From assembly GCF_934359325.1 (NCBI RefSeq), contig NZ_CAKRLH010000008.1, positions 1-22,850 on the forward strand: DNA of 22,850 bases. The letters are read 5' to 3'. This document shows, piece by piece, positions 7,699-14,896 of this stretch. Positions within the stretch are counted from its first letter, which is position 1; every line of letters begins with the position of its first letter. The stretch is from an uncultured Porphyromonas sp. Its GTDB lineage: Bacteria; Bacteroidota; Bacteroidia; Bacteroidales; Porphyromonadaceae. Under the pieces are notes generated by a model. That model was not told the origin of the DNA, did not search any database, and saw nothing but the letters and a program-made list of their open reading frames with translations. Both the position numbers and the translations under genes were made by a program.

Positions 7699-8574
7699 TC
7701 AGAGGTAGATAAAGAGGATAATGTAGATAAATGCGGGAGGTGCCGCGAGGATCGTACTGTCGATGCGATCCAGTATGCCTCCGTGTCCCGGGAGTATATG
7801 CCCGGAGTCCTTCACGTCATAGCAGCGCTTCAGCAAGCTCTCAAAGAGATCCCCGCAAGTGGCAAAGAAACCGACTATGGCGGCAAGGATCAGCCAATTG
7901 ACCAAACTGGTCACCGCCGGAAAGAAGTAATAGAAGGCTACCGCTCCCAGCAGCGTGAAAGCAATACCACCCAGCAGTCCCTCGACCGTCTTGTGCGGAG
8001 AAATGTGCGGCGCCATCTGATGCTTGCCGATCATACTACCGACGCAGTAGGCGCCGGAGTCATTGAGCCAGATAAATACAAATATCGGCAGTAGCCAGAA
8101 CGTGTGGTCGAAGCTCAGCATGTACTGCCCCGTATCCTCCGGAGCCATATAGCAGAGCAACATCATCGCGCCGAAAGGAACCGTCGTATAGAGGTGTGAG
8201 AAGAAGGCGTGCGCTATCTCCTCGATCGCCCGTGGACGTCTCCGGAAGAGTTCCGTGATGATGTAGAAGAGGTAGTAGGCGACATACGGCAGGACTGCAA
8301 TCAGCAGGTGCTTGTAGGTATAGCCCTGAGAGATGACGTTGAAGATGATAAAGAAGAGTACACCTGCCATCACCGCATGCACCGTCTTGAGGATCGGGAA
8401 GTACCTATTGACCTGAGTAATGGTCTGATACTCGTAGGTGGCAAAGGAGGTAAGGATGGCAAAGATCGCAGCCATCATATTGACCGAGTCGGTCAGTATC
8501 CCGAAGAGTATCACCGAGACGTAGAGCACTCCGGTGATCAGGCGGGCGAGAAAAGATCTGACTTTACTTGACAT
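7699..8574 (-). CDS. cdsA: Phosphatidate cytidylyltransferase (CDP-diglyceride synthase)
   Basis: Makes CDP-diacylglycerol from phosphatidic acid and CTP, the branch point for phosphatidylethanolamine and acidic phospholipids, in the inner membrane. The 291-residue protein is almost wholly hydrophobic with about eight transmembrane segments. The CTP-transferase signature is present: WLNDSGAYCVG, then SPHKTVEGLLGG, then GDLFESLLKRCYDVKD, and near the C-terminus PGHGGILDRIDS, which carries the metal-binding aspartates. It follows the EEP-fold gene by 6 bp and is the last of a four-gene minus-strand cluster. Its stop is three bases from the convergent rimM stop. Confidence 0.95.
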   Translation of the reverse strand: MSSKVRSFLARLITGVLYVSVILFGILTDSVNMMAAIFAILTSFATYEYQTITQVNRYFPILKTVHAVMAGVLFFIIFNVISQGYTYKHLLIAVLPYVAYYLFYIITELFRRRPRAIEEIAHAFFSHLYTTVPFGAMMLLCYMAPEDTGQYMLSFDHTFWLLPIFVFIWLNDSGAYCVGSMIGKHQMAPHISPHKTVEGLLGGIAFTLLGAVAFYYFFPAVTSLVNWLILAAIVGFFATCGDLFESLLKRCYDVKDSGHILPGHGGILDRIDSTILAAPPAFIYIILFIYL

Positions 8575-8580
8575 GGGAGC

Positions 8581-9696
8581 TTATTCTTTTGTATCCAGGG
8601 TCTTGAAGTCCACCAAGAGCGGATTGTGATCGCTGCAGTCCTTATGACTCGGGATCTCTGCAGCCATGGCTCTCAGCGGACCTTCGTAGAAGAGGTGATC
8701 GATTCTAAATGCATAGAGTGGCTCATTAAATGATACCCCCATCCCCCTTCCGGTCTGTACGAAGGCATCGCTTCGGTCATCCCGGATCCGGGAGTAGCAA
8801 TAGGACATGGGTGTGTCATTGAAGTCACCACAGATGATGGTATAAGTAGGTGCAAGGTCACGCTGGAGCGATCTCACCTTGTCCCGCACAGCATTCGCGG
8901 CACCGGCTCGTACGTTGAGCGATGGTCCCAGCCGCCGCTTGATCGCCAGGAGTCGGTTCTTCATCTCCTCGAGACTCGGTTTGGTCAGATAGCCTCGGAA
9001 GGTCTCCTTCTCCTCACTACCCAGACTGTAACTCTCCATATGGTTATTGACGAGAAGCAATGACCGATCGGGCGAGATGCGAAGGAGGTACCAGGCAGAG
9101 CCGTTGGCGTAAGACTTGTAGTCAATCATACCGCCATCAATGATGTCGAACCGGCTGAGGAGAAGCAGCCGGTCGTCAGCGTAGAATCGGCGATACGGAT
9201 AGCGCGAGAGGAATTGCCGGCACTTCTTCCCATACCGCCCTATCTGCTCGGGAGAGATCCCCTCCTGCAGGCAGATGACGTCCGCATCAGACCCCTCGAG
9301 GATCCGGAGAGCGCGTGGGACACCCTCCTCGTCCGTGAGTGCCATGTTGGCGACATTGTACGAGACGACCCTCAGGTCTCTCTCCTCACTCAGCGAGGTG
9401 CGGTGCAGCGGGAAGTAGGTCAGTATATAGCCCCCGCTCAGCAGCAGTAGCAGCAGACAGGCAACAGCTGACCGCCAGAGCCTCATGATGAGAGCGCAGA
9501 CGAGCAGGAGCACGATGCCGAGCAAGAGGACGGGGAAGGAGAGATTGAGAAACGCAGGGATCTGAGTCTTCAGCGGGGAGACGACGGGAGAGAGCAGCGC
9601 TCCCCCGTAGAGGAGAAATGCCACCGCCATCACGACCAGCCAGATAAGCTTCCCGGTCGCGCTCAGTAGACTGACTCTATGTCTCCGATCGCCCAT
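8581..9696 (-). CDS. Membrane-anchored endonuclease/exonuclease/phosphatase (EEP) family hydrolase
   Basis: A 371-residue protein with three N-terminal transmembrane segments (about 15-37, 50-72 and 75-95) and an EEP-fold domain (about 108-366). The metal and catalytic residues are present: Asn114 in SYNVAN, Glu145 in ICLQEG, His219 in NNHMES, Asp291/Asn293 in CGDFND, Asp333-His334 in RIDHLF and Asp356-His357 in SDHNPLL. It is therefore probably an active metal-dependent phosphodiesterase or phosphatase. The family includes nucleases, sphingomyelinases and inositol phosphatases, and the substrate cannot be read from the sequence. By topology with three membrane segments the domain may face the periplasm. 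It sits 8 bp after the rhomboid gene and 6 bp before cdsA; a lipid headgroup substrate is one guess from that context. Confidence 0.88.
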   Translation of the reverse strand: MGDRRHRVSLLSATGKLIWLVVMAVAFLLYGGALLSPVVSPLKTQIPAFLNLSFPVLLLGIVLLLVCALIMRLWRSAVACLLLLLLSGGYILTYFPLHRTSLSEERDLRVVSYNVANMALTDEEGVPRALRILEGSDADVICLQEGISPEQIGRYGKKCRQFLSRYPYRRFYADDRLLLLSRFDIIDGGMIDYKSYANGSAWYLLRISPDRSLLLVNNHMESYSLGSEEKETFRGYLTKPSLEEMKNRLLAIKRRLGPSLNVRAGAANAVRDKVRSLQRDLAPTYTIICGDFNDTPMSYCYSRIRDDRSDAFVQTGRGMGVSFNEPLYAFRIDHLFYEGPLRAMAAEIPSHKDCSDHNPLLVDFKTLDTKE

Positions 9697-9704
9697 GGGC
9701 TGTC

Positions 9705-10370
9705 TCAGAAAAACTCCTGCACCCCATCACGTACCCGTTTCTTATCACGCTTGCGCCAGTACTTAATGAGGAAGAAGCCAAATATCATCCCGCCGAGATG
9801 GGCGAAGTGTGCGACATTGTCTCCCGTCTGCGAGACCCCGGCGAAGAGCTCCATGATGCCGTAGCCGATCACCATCCACTTAGCCTTGATCGGGATGGGG
9901 ATAAACATGATGAAGAGCGGTGTATTGGGGTACAGCATCCCGAAGGCGAGCAGGATCCCGAAGATCGCCCCACTCGCTCCCACAGTGATCAAGTAGTCCC
10001 CATAGTATGCCAGTGCGGCGGGAGACATCCCGATGCCCCAGACGATCTCCTGCACCAGTGCCGCACCCAGACCGCAGACAAAGTAGTAGATCAGGTACCG
10101 CTCCGCACCCCAGGTCCGCTCGATCACTGTACCGAACATCCAGAGGGCAAACATATTGAAGAAGAAGTGGCTGAACCCACCATGCATAAACATGTAGGTC
10201 ACAAACTGGTAGAGCTTGAAGCTCGGCGCCTGCCAGTAGTGCAGACCGAGGAAGAAATTGAGATCTATACCCACTCTCTGACAGAGCCAGAGGGCGACCA
10301 GCATTACTCCATTGACGCATATCAGTGACATCGTCACCGGTGGCATGAGAGCCGAGTCTCCTATTCGCAT
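9705..10370 (-). CDS. Rhomboid family intramembrane serine protease
   Basis: Cleaves transmembrane segments of other membrane proteins within the bilayer. The 221-residue protein has about six transmembrane segments. The catalytic dyad is visible as Ser133 in VGASGAIFG and His191 in AHFAHLGGM. The N-terminal HGGFSHFFFNMFALWMFG segment (about 63-80) and the Trp-Gly/Glu-Arg loop (TWGAERYL) are family hallmarks. It ends in a basic cytoplasmic tail (about 204-215). Length is typical of small bacterial rhomboids. It lies 42 bp after nnr and 8 bp before the EEP gene, so it is likely co-transcribed. The substrate is unknown. Confidence 0.94.
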   Translation of the reverse strand: MRIGDSALMPPVTMSLICVNGVMLVALWLCQRVGIDLNFFLGLHYWQAPSFKLYQFVTYMFMHGGFSHFFFNMFALWMFGTVIERTWGAERYLIYYFVCGLGAALVQEIVWGIGMSPAALAYYGDYLITVGASGAIFGILLAFGMLYPNTPLFIMFIPIPIKAKWMVIGYGIMELFAGVSQTGDNVAHFAHLGGMIFGFFLIKYWRKRDKKRVRDGVQEFF

Positions 10371-10412
10371 ATTTTATAAATTGTCTTTTGCCTATTCTCT
10401 TACCTCTTCTAC

Positions 10413-11960
10413 TCAGAGGGTCCTGTCCCAGGGCGAGGAGTAGTCCTGAAATCCCTTGTACACCATCGGGATTCGATCGATTACATCGGACGCCGTCAGC
10501 GTCTCCTCAGACGCCTCATTCCGATAGAGATCAGCTGCATAGCCATGGATAAATACCGACTCCACGCAGGCATGCAGTGGCTTGATCCCCTTGCCCAGCA
10601 GTGCCAGGATGATCCCGGTCAGCACATCTCCTGTGCCGGCCGTGGCGAGACCGGGATTGCCGGACGAGTTGATGATCACCCGCCCTCTCGGAGTACAGGT
10701 GGCGGTAAAGGGACCCTTGAGTACGATATAGCATGCATAACGAGAGGCCATCTCGATCGCTCTCATCAGCCGCTCGTAGTCGCTCTCGGAGGGGCCGAAG
10801 AGGCGATCGAACTCCCCCGCATGGGGTGTGAGGATCGAGCCGGCGGTGAGGACGCTGAGCTTCTCCGGACACTTGGAGAGGTGGTAGAGTGCATCGGCAT
10901 CGAGGATCATCGGACGATTGCTGCTCTCGATGAGCTCCATGAGTGCACGACCGGTAGCATCGCTCCGACCCAGACCGGGTCCCACGGCGATCGCATCATA
11001 GTGACTTAGGTCCTCACTTGTACCTGTGAAGCCCTCCGTCGACTGATCCTCCGTAACCAGCGCCTCAGGGACGGCGAGGTGCATCATCGTATCGGCACCG
11101 GCGGGGAGATGTACAGTGAGATGTCCTGTACCGGCTCGCATCGCAGCCCTTGCCGCAAGGATAGAGGCACCCATCATCCCCTTAGATCCGGCGATGAGTA
11201 GCGTCCGACCGTAGTCGTACTTATTGGTAAATCGCTTGCGTGAGCCGAAGGCCCCCTCCATGTCTCCGTCCTCGAGGAGGTAGTATCGGACGTCGCTTGC
11301 GAGGGAGTTGTCGTCCAGACCTATGCTTAGCACCTTCCAGTCGCCCACGAGTGCCGCATTTTCCCTGAGGAAGAAGGCGAGCTTGGGAGAGTGAAAGGCG
11401 TAGGTCACATCAGCATGAATGACTGCATCCGGGTCATTATCCCCATTATCCTCGGCGCAGAGACCGGAAGGCATATCGAGAGAGATGGTAAAGGGGTGCT
11501 TCTTATTTATAAATCGGCAGACATTCGCCAGACTACCGGTAAAGCGCCCCCGCTGCTCCGTACCGCAGATGCCATCGATGACGATCGATCGGCTATCCAT
11601 CTTGGGTGGGGCAAAGTCCTGACTCACCTCACGCAGCTCGAGACCGGACTCCAGCACTCGAGTCTTGGCCCAGGAGACCACCTCCGGCAGGACACCCGAG
11701 CCACTGTCATTGAGCAGGATGACCTCGGTAGTGTGTCCCAGCATATTGAGCGTTACTGCCGAAAGCAGCGACACAGCTCCCGCCATACTCGGACCGGCAA
11801 AGACGATCAGGTGCTGTCTCGACCTCAGCTCTCGCTGCAGCTGTGTCATGAAGGCATCTGCAAGCCTCTCCGCGAGCTGATGCTCATCCAGGGCGCCGAC
11901 GCCCTCCATAGCACCGGCTACCAGTCTCTGAGTAGTCTGATCGTTGAGTATTTTAAGCAT
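10413..11960 (-). CDS. nnr: Bifunctional NAD(P)H-hydrate repair enzyme Nnr (epimerase plus ADP-dependent dehydratase)
   Basis: Repairs hydrated, inactive NADH and NADPH: the N-terminal YjeF-type domain (about 1-225) interconverts R and S hydrates, and the C-terminal ribokinase-like domain (about 240-500) dehydrates the S form using ADP. The dehydratase half looks complete: LLIAGSKGMMGASILAARAA, VGPGLGRS, LTPHAGEF and NPGLATAGTGDVLTG with Asp445 as the likely catalytic residue. The epimerase half keeps IDGICGTE with Asp129, the usual catalytic acid, and LDMPSG (161-166). However, the loop that normally reads GxGNNGGDG is FAGPSMAGAV here (54-63), so epimerase activity may be weak or lost. It is the first of four minus-strand genes (rhomboid, EEP, cdsA). 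No clear -7 box precedes it. Confidence 0.92.
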   Translation of the reverse strand: MLKILNDQTTQRLVAGAMEGVGALDEHQLAERLADAFMTQLQRELRSRQHLIVFAGPSMAGAVSLLSAVTLNMLGHTTEVILLNDSGSGVLPEVVSWAKTRVLESGLELREVSQDFAPPKMDSRSIVIDGICGTEQRGRFTGSLANVCRFINKKHPFTISLDMPSGLCAEDNGDNDPDAVIHADVTYAFHSPKLAFFLRENAALVGDWKVLSIGLDDNSLASDVRYYLLEDGDMEGAFGSRKRFTNKYDYGRTLLIAGSKGMMGASILAARAAMRAGTGHLTVHLPAGADTMMHLAVPEALVTEDQSTEGFTGTSEDLSHYDAIAVGPGLGRSDATGRALMELIESSNRPMILDADALYHLSKCPEKLSVLTAGSILTPHAGEFDRLFGPSESDYERLMRAIEMASRYACYIVLKGPFTATCTPRGRVIINSSGNPGLATAGTGDVLTGIILALLGKGIKPLHACVESVFIHGYAADLYRNEASEETLTASDVIDRIPMVYKGFQDYSSPWDRTL

Positions 11961-12002
11961 GGTCCGCTAAGTCCGCGTGATTAGTGATGTGATATAACTC
12001 GA

Positions 12003-12045
12003 AGAGGAGCGGCGCACCCAGTGTCTCCGGATACACCGCTCCTCT
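12003..12045 (-). terminator. Hairpin between the small membrane protein gene and nnr; possible terminator or leader structure
   Basis: A perfect 10-bp stem, AGAGGAGCGG (12003-12012) with CCGCTCCTCT (12036-12045), encloses a smaller GTGT/ACAC pairing. Neither side carries a good T run, so it is either a weak terminator of the upstream small gene or part of the nnr leader. The strand is inferred from the flanking genes. Confidence 0.45.
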
Positions 12046-12133
12046 ATCTCATTTTCTTTGAAATATTGGTCCTCTACCATCTGTAGGACAGAAGTGCTCT
12101 GCTCTACGTCGGGAAGGAGAGGAGAGGGATGGC

Positions 12134-12325
12134 TCAGTTATGCAAACGCTCCTGCTCGGAAGCCTTCTTGTCCAGCACGATGTGGAGGACATAGCCGAGG
12201 AGGATGAGACCGAGTCCTACGAATAGTCCTATATTTGCCTGTGCACCACCGGTAATACCGATGAAGACCAGCACTCCGGCCCCGATAAGCATGACGAGGG
12301 TCCCTAGGTATTTCAGGAAATTCAT
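12134..12325 (-). CDS. Small two-helix membrane protein, function unknown
   Basis: A 63-residue protein with two hydrophobic segments (about 6-26 and 31-51) joined by a short Gly/Ala/Asn turn and ending in a charged cytoplasmic tail (LDKKASEQERLHN). It starts MNFLKYLGTLVMLIG, a pattern I associate with small conserved Bacteroidales membrane proteins of about this size. It has no catalytic motif and no signal cleavage site. A TACATTTG -7 box at 12361-12368 on the same strand would give a leader of about 30 nt, which supports expression on its own. It lies between tRNA-Arg and nnr, and neighbours give no clue to its role. Likely real, because length, hydrophobic pattern and promoter agree, but the function is unknown. 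Confidence 0.75.
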   Translation of the reverse strand: MNFLKYLGTLVMLIGAGVLVFIGITGGAQANIGLFVGLGLILLGYVLHIVLDKKASEQERLHN

Positions 12326-12360
12326 GATAGATGTCTGTTTGGTTTTTTATTATTCTGTCA

Positions 12361-12368
12361 CAAATGTA
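12361..12368 (-). promoter_or_regulatory. -7 box of the small membrane protein gene
   Basis: On the minus strand it reads TACATTTG, matching TAnnTTTG, 35 bp before the ATG at 12325. An identical octamer lies at 12415-12422, just after the tRNA 3' end. Either or both could start transcription; no -33 box is obvious. Confidence 0.5.
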
Positions 12369-12427
12369 GCGAAATAATTCGGGGTACCGGCACGTACACG
12401 TACCGACTTCGCAACAAATGTATCGAG

Positions 12428-12501
12428 TGACCCGGATGGGATTCAAACCCATGACCTTCAGATCCGGAATCTGACACTCTATTCAGCTGAGCTACCGGGC
12501 C
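12428..12501 (-). tRNA. tRNA-Arg (anticodon CCG)
   Basis: The minus strand folds as a 74-nt cloverleaf. The acceptor stem is GGCCCGG with CCGGGUC (one G-U pair) and discriminator A. The D arm is GCUC...GAGU, the anticodon stem UCAGA/UCUGA holds loop UUCCGGA, and the T arm is AUGGG UUUGAAU CCCAU. Loop position 34-36 is CCG, reading the Arg codon CGG. The 3' CCA is not encoded (CUC follows the discriminator), so it must be added after transcription. Confidence 0.97.
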
Positions 12502-12522
12502 CTTTTCTCCCCCTCTATACTG

Positions 12523-12530
12523 CAAAGGTA
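12523..12530 (-). promoter_or_regulatory. -7 box of the tRNA-Arg promoter
   Basis: Reads TACCTTTG on the minus strand, 21 bp before the first tRNA base, a natural spacing for a stable-RNA promoter with a short leader. The same octamer precedes thrS and gmk in this window. Confidence 0.6.
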
Positions 12531-12539
12531 GACAATTCT

Positions 12540-12553
12540 CTCGATATATCGAG
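12540..12553. promoter_or_regulatory. 14-bp perfect palindrome upstream of the tRNA-Arg -7 box
   Basis: CTCGATATATCGAG is its own reverse complement. It lies 9 bp upstream of the -7 box, roughly where the -17 to -30 region of the promoter would be, so it could be an operator. No regulator is identified, and chance cannot be excluded. Confidence 0.35.
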
Positions 12554-12581
12554 CCTATTTATCCCCTTTTGCATGGCAATC

Positions 12582-12646
12582 GCCCTCAAGTACAGCATCT
12601 CACATCATCTCTGTCACCGCCGGCGGAAGGCAGCTGTACAGAGGGC
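12582..12646. other. Long imperfect inverted repeat (possible structured RNA or terminator) between cysS and tRNA-Arg
   Basis: Arms GCCCTCAAGTACAGC (12582-12596) and GCTGTACAGAGGGC (12633-12646) pair over about 13 bp with one small internal mismatch. The 36-nt interior holds the palindrome CCGCCGGCGG (12618-12627 region). No T tract flanks it on either side, and it is not coding. It lies about 145 bp downstream of the cysS stop and upstream of the tRNA promoter. Confidence 0.5.
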
Positions 12647-12688
12647 TCCATAAGGGTGCGAGTATCAGCCGGATAGAGATCGCCATTT

Positions 12689-12770
12689 CTATTACCGGTA
12701 TTAGTTGCATCTATTACCGGTATTAGACAAAACTATTACCGGTATTAGAGAAATCTAATACCGGTAATAG
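12689..12770. repeat. Array of four 16-bp near-palindromes, 22-bp period (locus 2)
   Basis: Units lie at 12689-12704, 12711-12726, 12733-12748 and 12755-12770. The first three are identical, CTATTACCGGTATTAG; the fourth is their exact reverse complement, CTAATACCGGTAATAG. The linkers are all 6 bp but differ: TTGCAT, ACAAAA, AGAAAT. Units 3 and 4 can form a perfect 16-bp hairpin with a 6-nt loop. The array ends 18 bp from the cysS stop codon, so it lies in the 3' region of the cysS transcript and upstream of tRNA-Arg. Confidence 0.97.
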
Positions 12771-12788
12771 TGAGAGGGAAAGTCAAGG

Positions 12789-14282
12789 TCAGATCGACCA
12801 CTCAGCGCCGTCCTTGGTGTCCTTGATAACAAAGCCAAGCGCCGTCAGGCGATCCCTGATCTCATCGGAGACGGTCCACTCCTTCCTGTCCTTAGCCTGC
12901 TGACGAAGGTCCAGGAGGAGATCCATCGCTCCGTCAAATGCCTCCTGATGCTGAGAGGAGAGACCGGCACCGGTGCGACGCATACCGAGCACACCATAGA
13001 GGAAGGTATCAAAGAGCTGACGCAGGTCGGCGATCTGCTCCTCCGTGAGCGGCTGATCGCCATTCTTGGCGGTATTGATCACCCGAGCGGCATCGAAGAG
13101 CTCTGCCACTACCTTCGGAGTATTGAGATCATCATTGAGGTGGTCATAAGAGGCGTGGATGAAGTCCCTCACCTCGGCGCTCTGAGCGTCGGCAGGCTTG
13201 AGCGAGTCGAGTGCCTTGTAGGCCTCGTGGAGTCGGGTCAGCCCCTTCTCCGCAGCCTGCAGCGCCTGGTTGCTGAAGTCGAGCTGACTGCGGTAGTGAG
13301 CCATCAAGACGAAGAAGCGAACCGTCATCGGATCATAGGCCTGATCGAGGAGCTTGTGCTTACCGCTGAAGACCTCATCCAGGGTGATGAAGTTGCCGAG
13401 GCTCTTGCCCATCTTCTGACCGTTGATGGTGATCAGGTTATTGTGCAGCCAGTAGCGGACCATCGGATGACCCATCGAGGCGACCGACTGGGCGATCTCA
13501 CACTCGTGGTGAGGAAAGACCAGATCCAGTCCACCACCGTGGATGTCAAACTGATCCCCCAGATACTTGCGTCCCATCGCGGTGCACTCGCAGTGCCAGC
13601 CGGGGAAGCCGATGCCCCAGGGACTCTTCCACTTCATGATGTGTTCCGGGGAGGCTTCCTTCCATAGGGCAAAATCGAGGGGGTTGCGCTTCTCATCCTG
13701 GCCGGCGAGCTGTCTCGTATTCGCCCGCATATCCTCTACATTGCGACCGGAGAGGCGACCATAATTGTACTTCTTGTCGTACTTCTCAACATCGAAGTAG
13801 ACCGATCCACCCGAGACATAGGCAAAGCCATTGTCTAAGATCTGCTGAGTCAGCTCGATCTGCTCCTGGATGTGGGCACTCGCCATCGGTTCGATGGAGG
13901 GAGGGAGGACGTTGAGCGCCTCCATATTGTGATGATAGGCAGTCAGATAGTGCTGCACCACCTCCATTGGCTCGATCTGCTCGAGTCGTGCCTTCTTCGC
14001 AATCTTGTCCTCGCCATCATCAGAGTCGTGCTCCAGGTGGCCGACATCGGTGATATTGCGGACATAGCGGACCTTATAATCCAGGTGCGACAGGTACCTG
14101 AATAGGATGTCGAAGGTGACCCCCGGTCGGGCATGCCCCAGGTGGGCATCTCCGTAGACCGTCGGGCCGCAGACATACATGCCGACGTGCGGCGACTGGA
14201 GCGGCTGGAAGTCCTCCAGCTTGCGATCCTCAGTGTTGTAGAACTTAAGTCCCGTCCTTATCTCTTCCTTATTGATCTCCAT
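12789..14282 (-). CDS. cysS: Cysteinyl-tRNA synthetase
   Basis: Class I synthetase charging tRNA-Cys with cysteine. The 497-residue protein shows the zinc and cysteine site starting at Cys38 ([15 protein letters not shown], which includes the HIGH motif as HLGH, 47-50), the second zinc-ligand region [10 protein letters not shown] and the ligands in [11 protein letters not shown]. The KMSKS loop appears as KMGKS (about residue 290, KMGKSLGNF). The C-terminal helical anticodon region follows ([15 protein letters not shown]). Length is slightly above E. coli CysRS (461). It starts 18 bp after the DJ-1-like gene, probably as the last gene of the pdxJ-exbB-exbD-tonB cluster. A repeat array follows the stop codon within 20 bp. 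Confidence 0.97.
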   Translation of the reverse strand: MEINKEEIRTGLKFYNTEDRKLEDFQPLQSPHVGMYVCGPTVYGDAHLGHARPGVTFDILFRYLSHLDYKVRYVRNITDVGHLEHDSDDGEDKIAKKARLEQIEPMEVVQHYLTAYHHNMEALNVLPPSIEPMASAHIQEQIELTQQILDNGFAYVSGGSVYFDVEKYDKKYNYGRLSGRNVEDMRANTRQLAGQDEKRNPLDFALWKEASPEHIMKWKSPWGIGFPGWHCECTAMGRKYLGDQFDIHGGGLDLVFPHHECEIAQSVASMGHPMVRYWLHNNLITINGQKMGKSLGNFITLDEVFSGKHKLLDQAYDPMTVRFFVLMAHYRSQLDFSNQALQAAEKGLTRLHEAYKALDSLKPADAQSAEVRDFIHASYDHLNDDLNTPKVVAELFDAARVINTAKNGDQPLTEEQIADLRQLFDTFLYGVLGMRRTGAGLSSQHQEAFDGAMDLLLDLRQQAKDRKEWTVSDEIRDRLTALGFVIKDTKDGAEWSI

Positions 14283-14300
14283 AAGACTCTTCTCCTCAGA

Positions 14301-14876
14301 TTACAACTTCAGCGGCTCCACACTCTCATCCAGAAGCAAGCCATGAGCCACCTTAGCAGCTGTCTCACTTCCCTCGAGCTGCGACAGGATCGCCACACCG
14401 TAGGCAAAGCAGTAGCGCGGACCCCTTGCGGTGATGATCTGTCCGTCCACCACAGCCTCCGCGTCGACGACCTCAGCACCCTCGAGGTACTTCTCCCATC
14501 CCGGGTAAGCGGTGGCTCGCTTGCCACGCAGGACACCCATACGCCCCAGCACGGAGGGAGCGGCACACATGGCGCCTACCAGACGACCGTCAGAGAGCTG
14601 GGTAGTGATCAGCTCTCTGACCTTTTCGCTCTGATAGAGATTCTCTGTACCGGTAGCTCCACCGGGCAGAGCGATCGCATCGGCGGGGTGATTCCGGATC
14701 TCTTCGATCGTATGATCGGCAGTAAAGCGGAGCCCGTGAGCGCCCTCTACAGCGGTCGTCTCATTGATGGAGACGAAGCTCGCCTCCACACCTCCGCGAC
14801 GGAGAGCATCCCATGCTCCCATCGCCTCGGTCTCCTCAAATCCATCTGCTAGGATAATATAAGCTGTCTTTGACAT
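14301..14876 (-). CDS. DJ-1/PfpI family protein
   Basis: A 191-residue member of the DJ-1/ThiJ/PfpI superfamily, close in size to YajL and human DJ-1. It has the acidic residues of GFEETE (Glu14/Glu15) and the nucleophilic cysteine Cys104 in GAMCAAPSVL, with the conserved ALPGG (69-73) and a C-terminal ARGPRYCFAYG. Family members have been assigned glyoxalase III, protein/nucleotide deglycase or oxidative-stress chaperone roles, some still disputed; the sequence does not settle which applies. No signal peptide, so cytoplasmic. It starts 20 bp after tonB and ends 18 bp before cysS, so it is probably co-transcribed. Confidence 0.9.
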   Translation of the reverse strand: MSKTAYIILADGFEETEAMGAWDALRRGGVEASFVSINETTAVEGAHGLRFTADHTIEEIRNHPADAIALPGGATGTENLYQSEKVRELITTQLSDGRLVGAMCAAPSVLGRMGVLRGKRATAYPGWEKYLEGAEVVDAEAVVDGQIITARGPRYCFAYGVAILSQLEGSETAAKVAHGLLLDESVEPLKL

Positions 14877-14896
14877 AATTTCTTGATCTAAAGAGC

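Noticed and set aside
11534..11541. Core octamer TACCGGTA inside nnr (and at 14648-14655 in the DJ-1-like gene)
   Set aside because: The flanking bases do not match the 16-bp consensus and there is no neighbouring unit at 22 bp, so these are chance matches in coding DNA.
12138..12452. 104-codon minus-strand frame overlapping the small membrane protein gene
   Set aside because: It runs into the tRNA gene and is Arg/Cys/Tyr-rich without domain character; the overlapping 63-codon frame has a clear membrane-protein pattern and a -7 box.
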